A stretch of 41,122 bases of DNA from DAOTTW01 sp034437615 (GTDB lineage Bacteria > Chloroflexota > Anaerolineae > Aggregatilineales > Phototrophicaceae). The DNA is taken from NCBI GenBank assembly GCA_034437615.1, contig DAOTTW010000121.1, forward strand, positions 1-41,122. Direction: 5' to 3'. The translations under genes were made by a program, and so were the position numbers. This document shows positions 41,089 through 41,122 of this stretch, piece by piece. Positions within the stretch are counted from its first letter, which is position 1; the number at the start of each line of letters is the position of its first letter. The notes beneath the pieces are model-generated. The model was not told the origin of the DNA. It made no database searches and saw only the letters and a program-made list of their open reading frames with translations.

Positions 41089-41122
41089 TGCGTTTAAAGG
41101 GTGGCCGCTGTTATGTGCTGCT

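Overview
The window looks like a bacterial chromosome segment, most likely from the phylum Chloroflexota (Anaerolineae-like). This placement is inference. It rests on Thr/Pro-rich linkers next to lipoboxes or membrane anchors in many exported proteins, a T-box leader in front of pheST, several promoters placed so that the mRNA would be leaderless, and moderately GC-rich, densely packed genes. No rRNA, tRNA, CRISPR array, complete IS or prophage is visible.

Layout. 1-4.85 kb: the end of one gene, a repeat-containing lipoprotein, an M20 peptidase, a small STAS-like protein and a membrane-anchored HExxH protease. 5.0-9.0 kb: a three-gene ABC-2 exporter operon (ATPase and two permeases). 9.0-12.2 kb: a looser minus-strand stretch with an exported protein, an HNH endonuclease, two small hypothetical ORFs, a very strong intrinsic terminator and an excisionase-type HTH protein. 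12.2-16.4 kb: a promoter, a T-box leader with a Phe (UUC) specifier, then pheS and pheT. 16.5-19.5 kb: a polytopic membrane protein joined to murJ. 19.5-22.6 kb (minus): a LarA/DUF2088 protein and an FGGY sugar kinase in a 4-nt overlapping operon, followed by a small membrane protein. 22.7-26.5 kb: rplI with an extended tail, a RodZ-like protein and rimO. 26.5-29.6 kb (minus): a GT39-like membrane protein and rnz.

29.8-37.9 kb (minus) is the most distinctive block. Four consecutive genes encode related clan GH-A-type (alpha/beta)8 glycosidases, each with a WNE acid/base motif and a later Glu nucleophile. Each has a different N-terminal module: a signal peptide with two SH3 domains, a TM anchor with a degenerate GH18-like barrel, a TM anchor with a Pro/Thr/Ala linker, or a plain TM anchor. 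A CopD-like membrane protein ends the run. 38.2-41.1 kb: a crotonase-fold enzyme, a methyltransferase, acylphosphatase and a lipoprotein with an alpha/beta-hydrolase fold.

A family of small intergenic palindromes bounded by GTAGGG/CCCTAC is scattered through the window, including one between pheS and pheT. The main regulatory system I can support is the T-box. The main candidate for new biology is the glycosidase array. The LarA-like/kinase pair comes second, because its LarA-like protein lacks a lysine expected at the cofactor-binding site.
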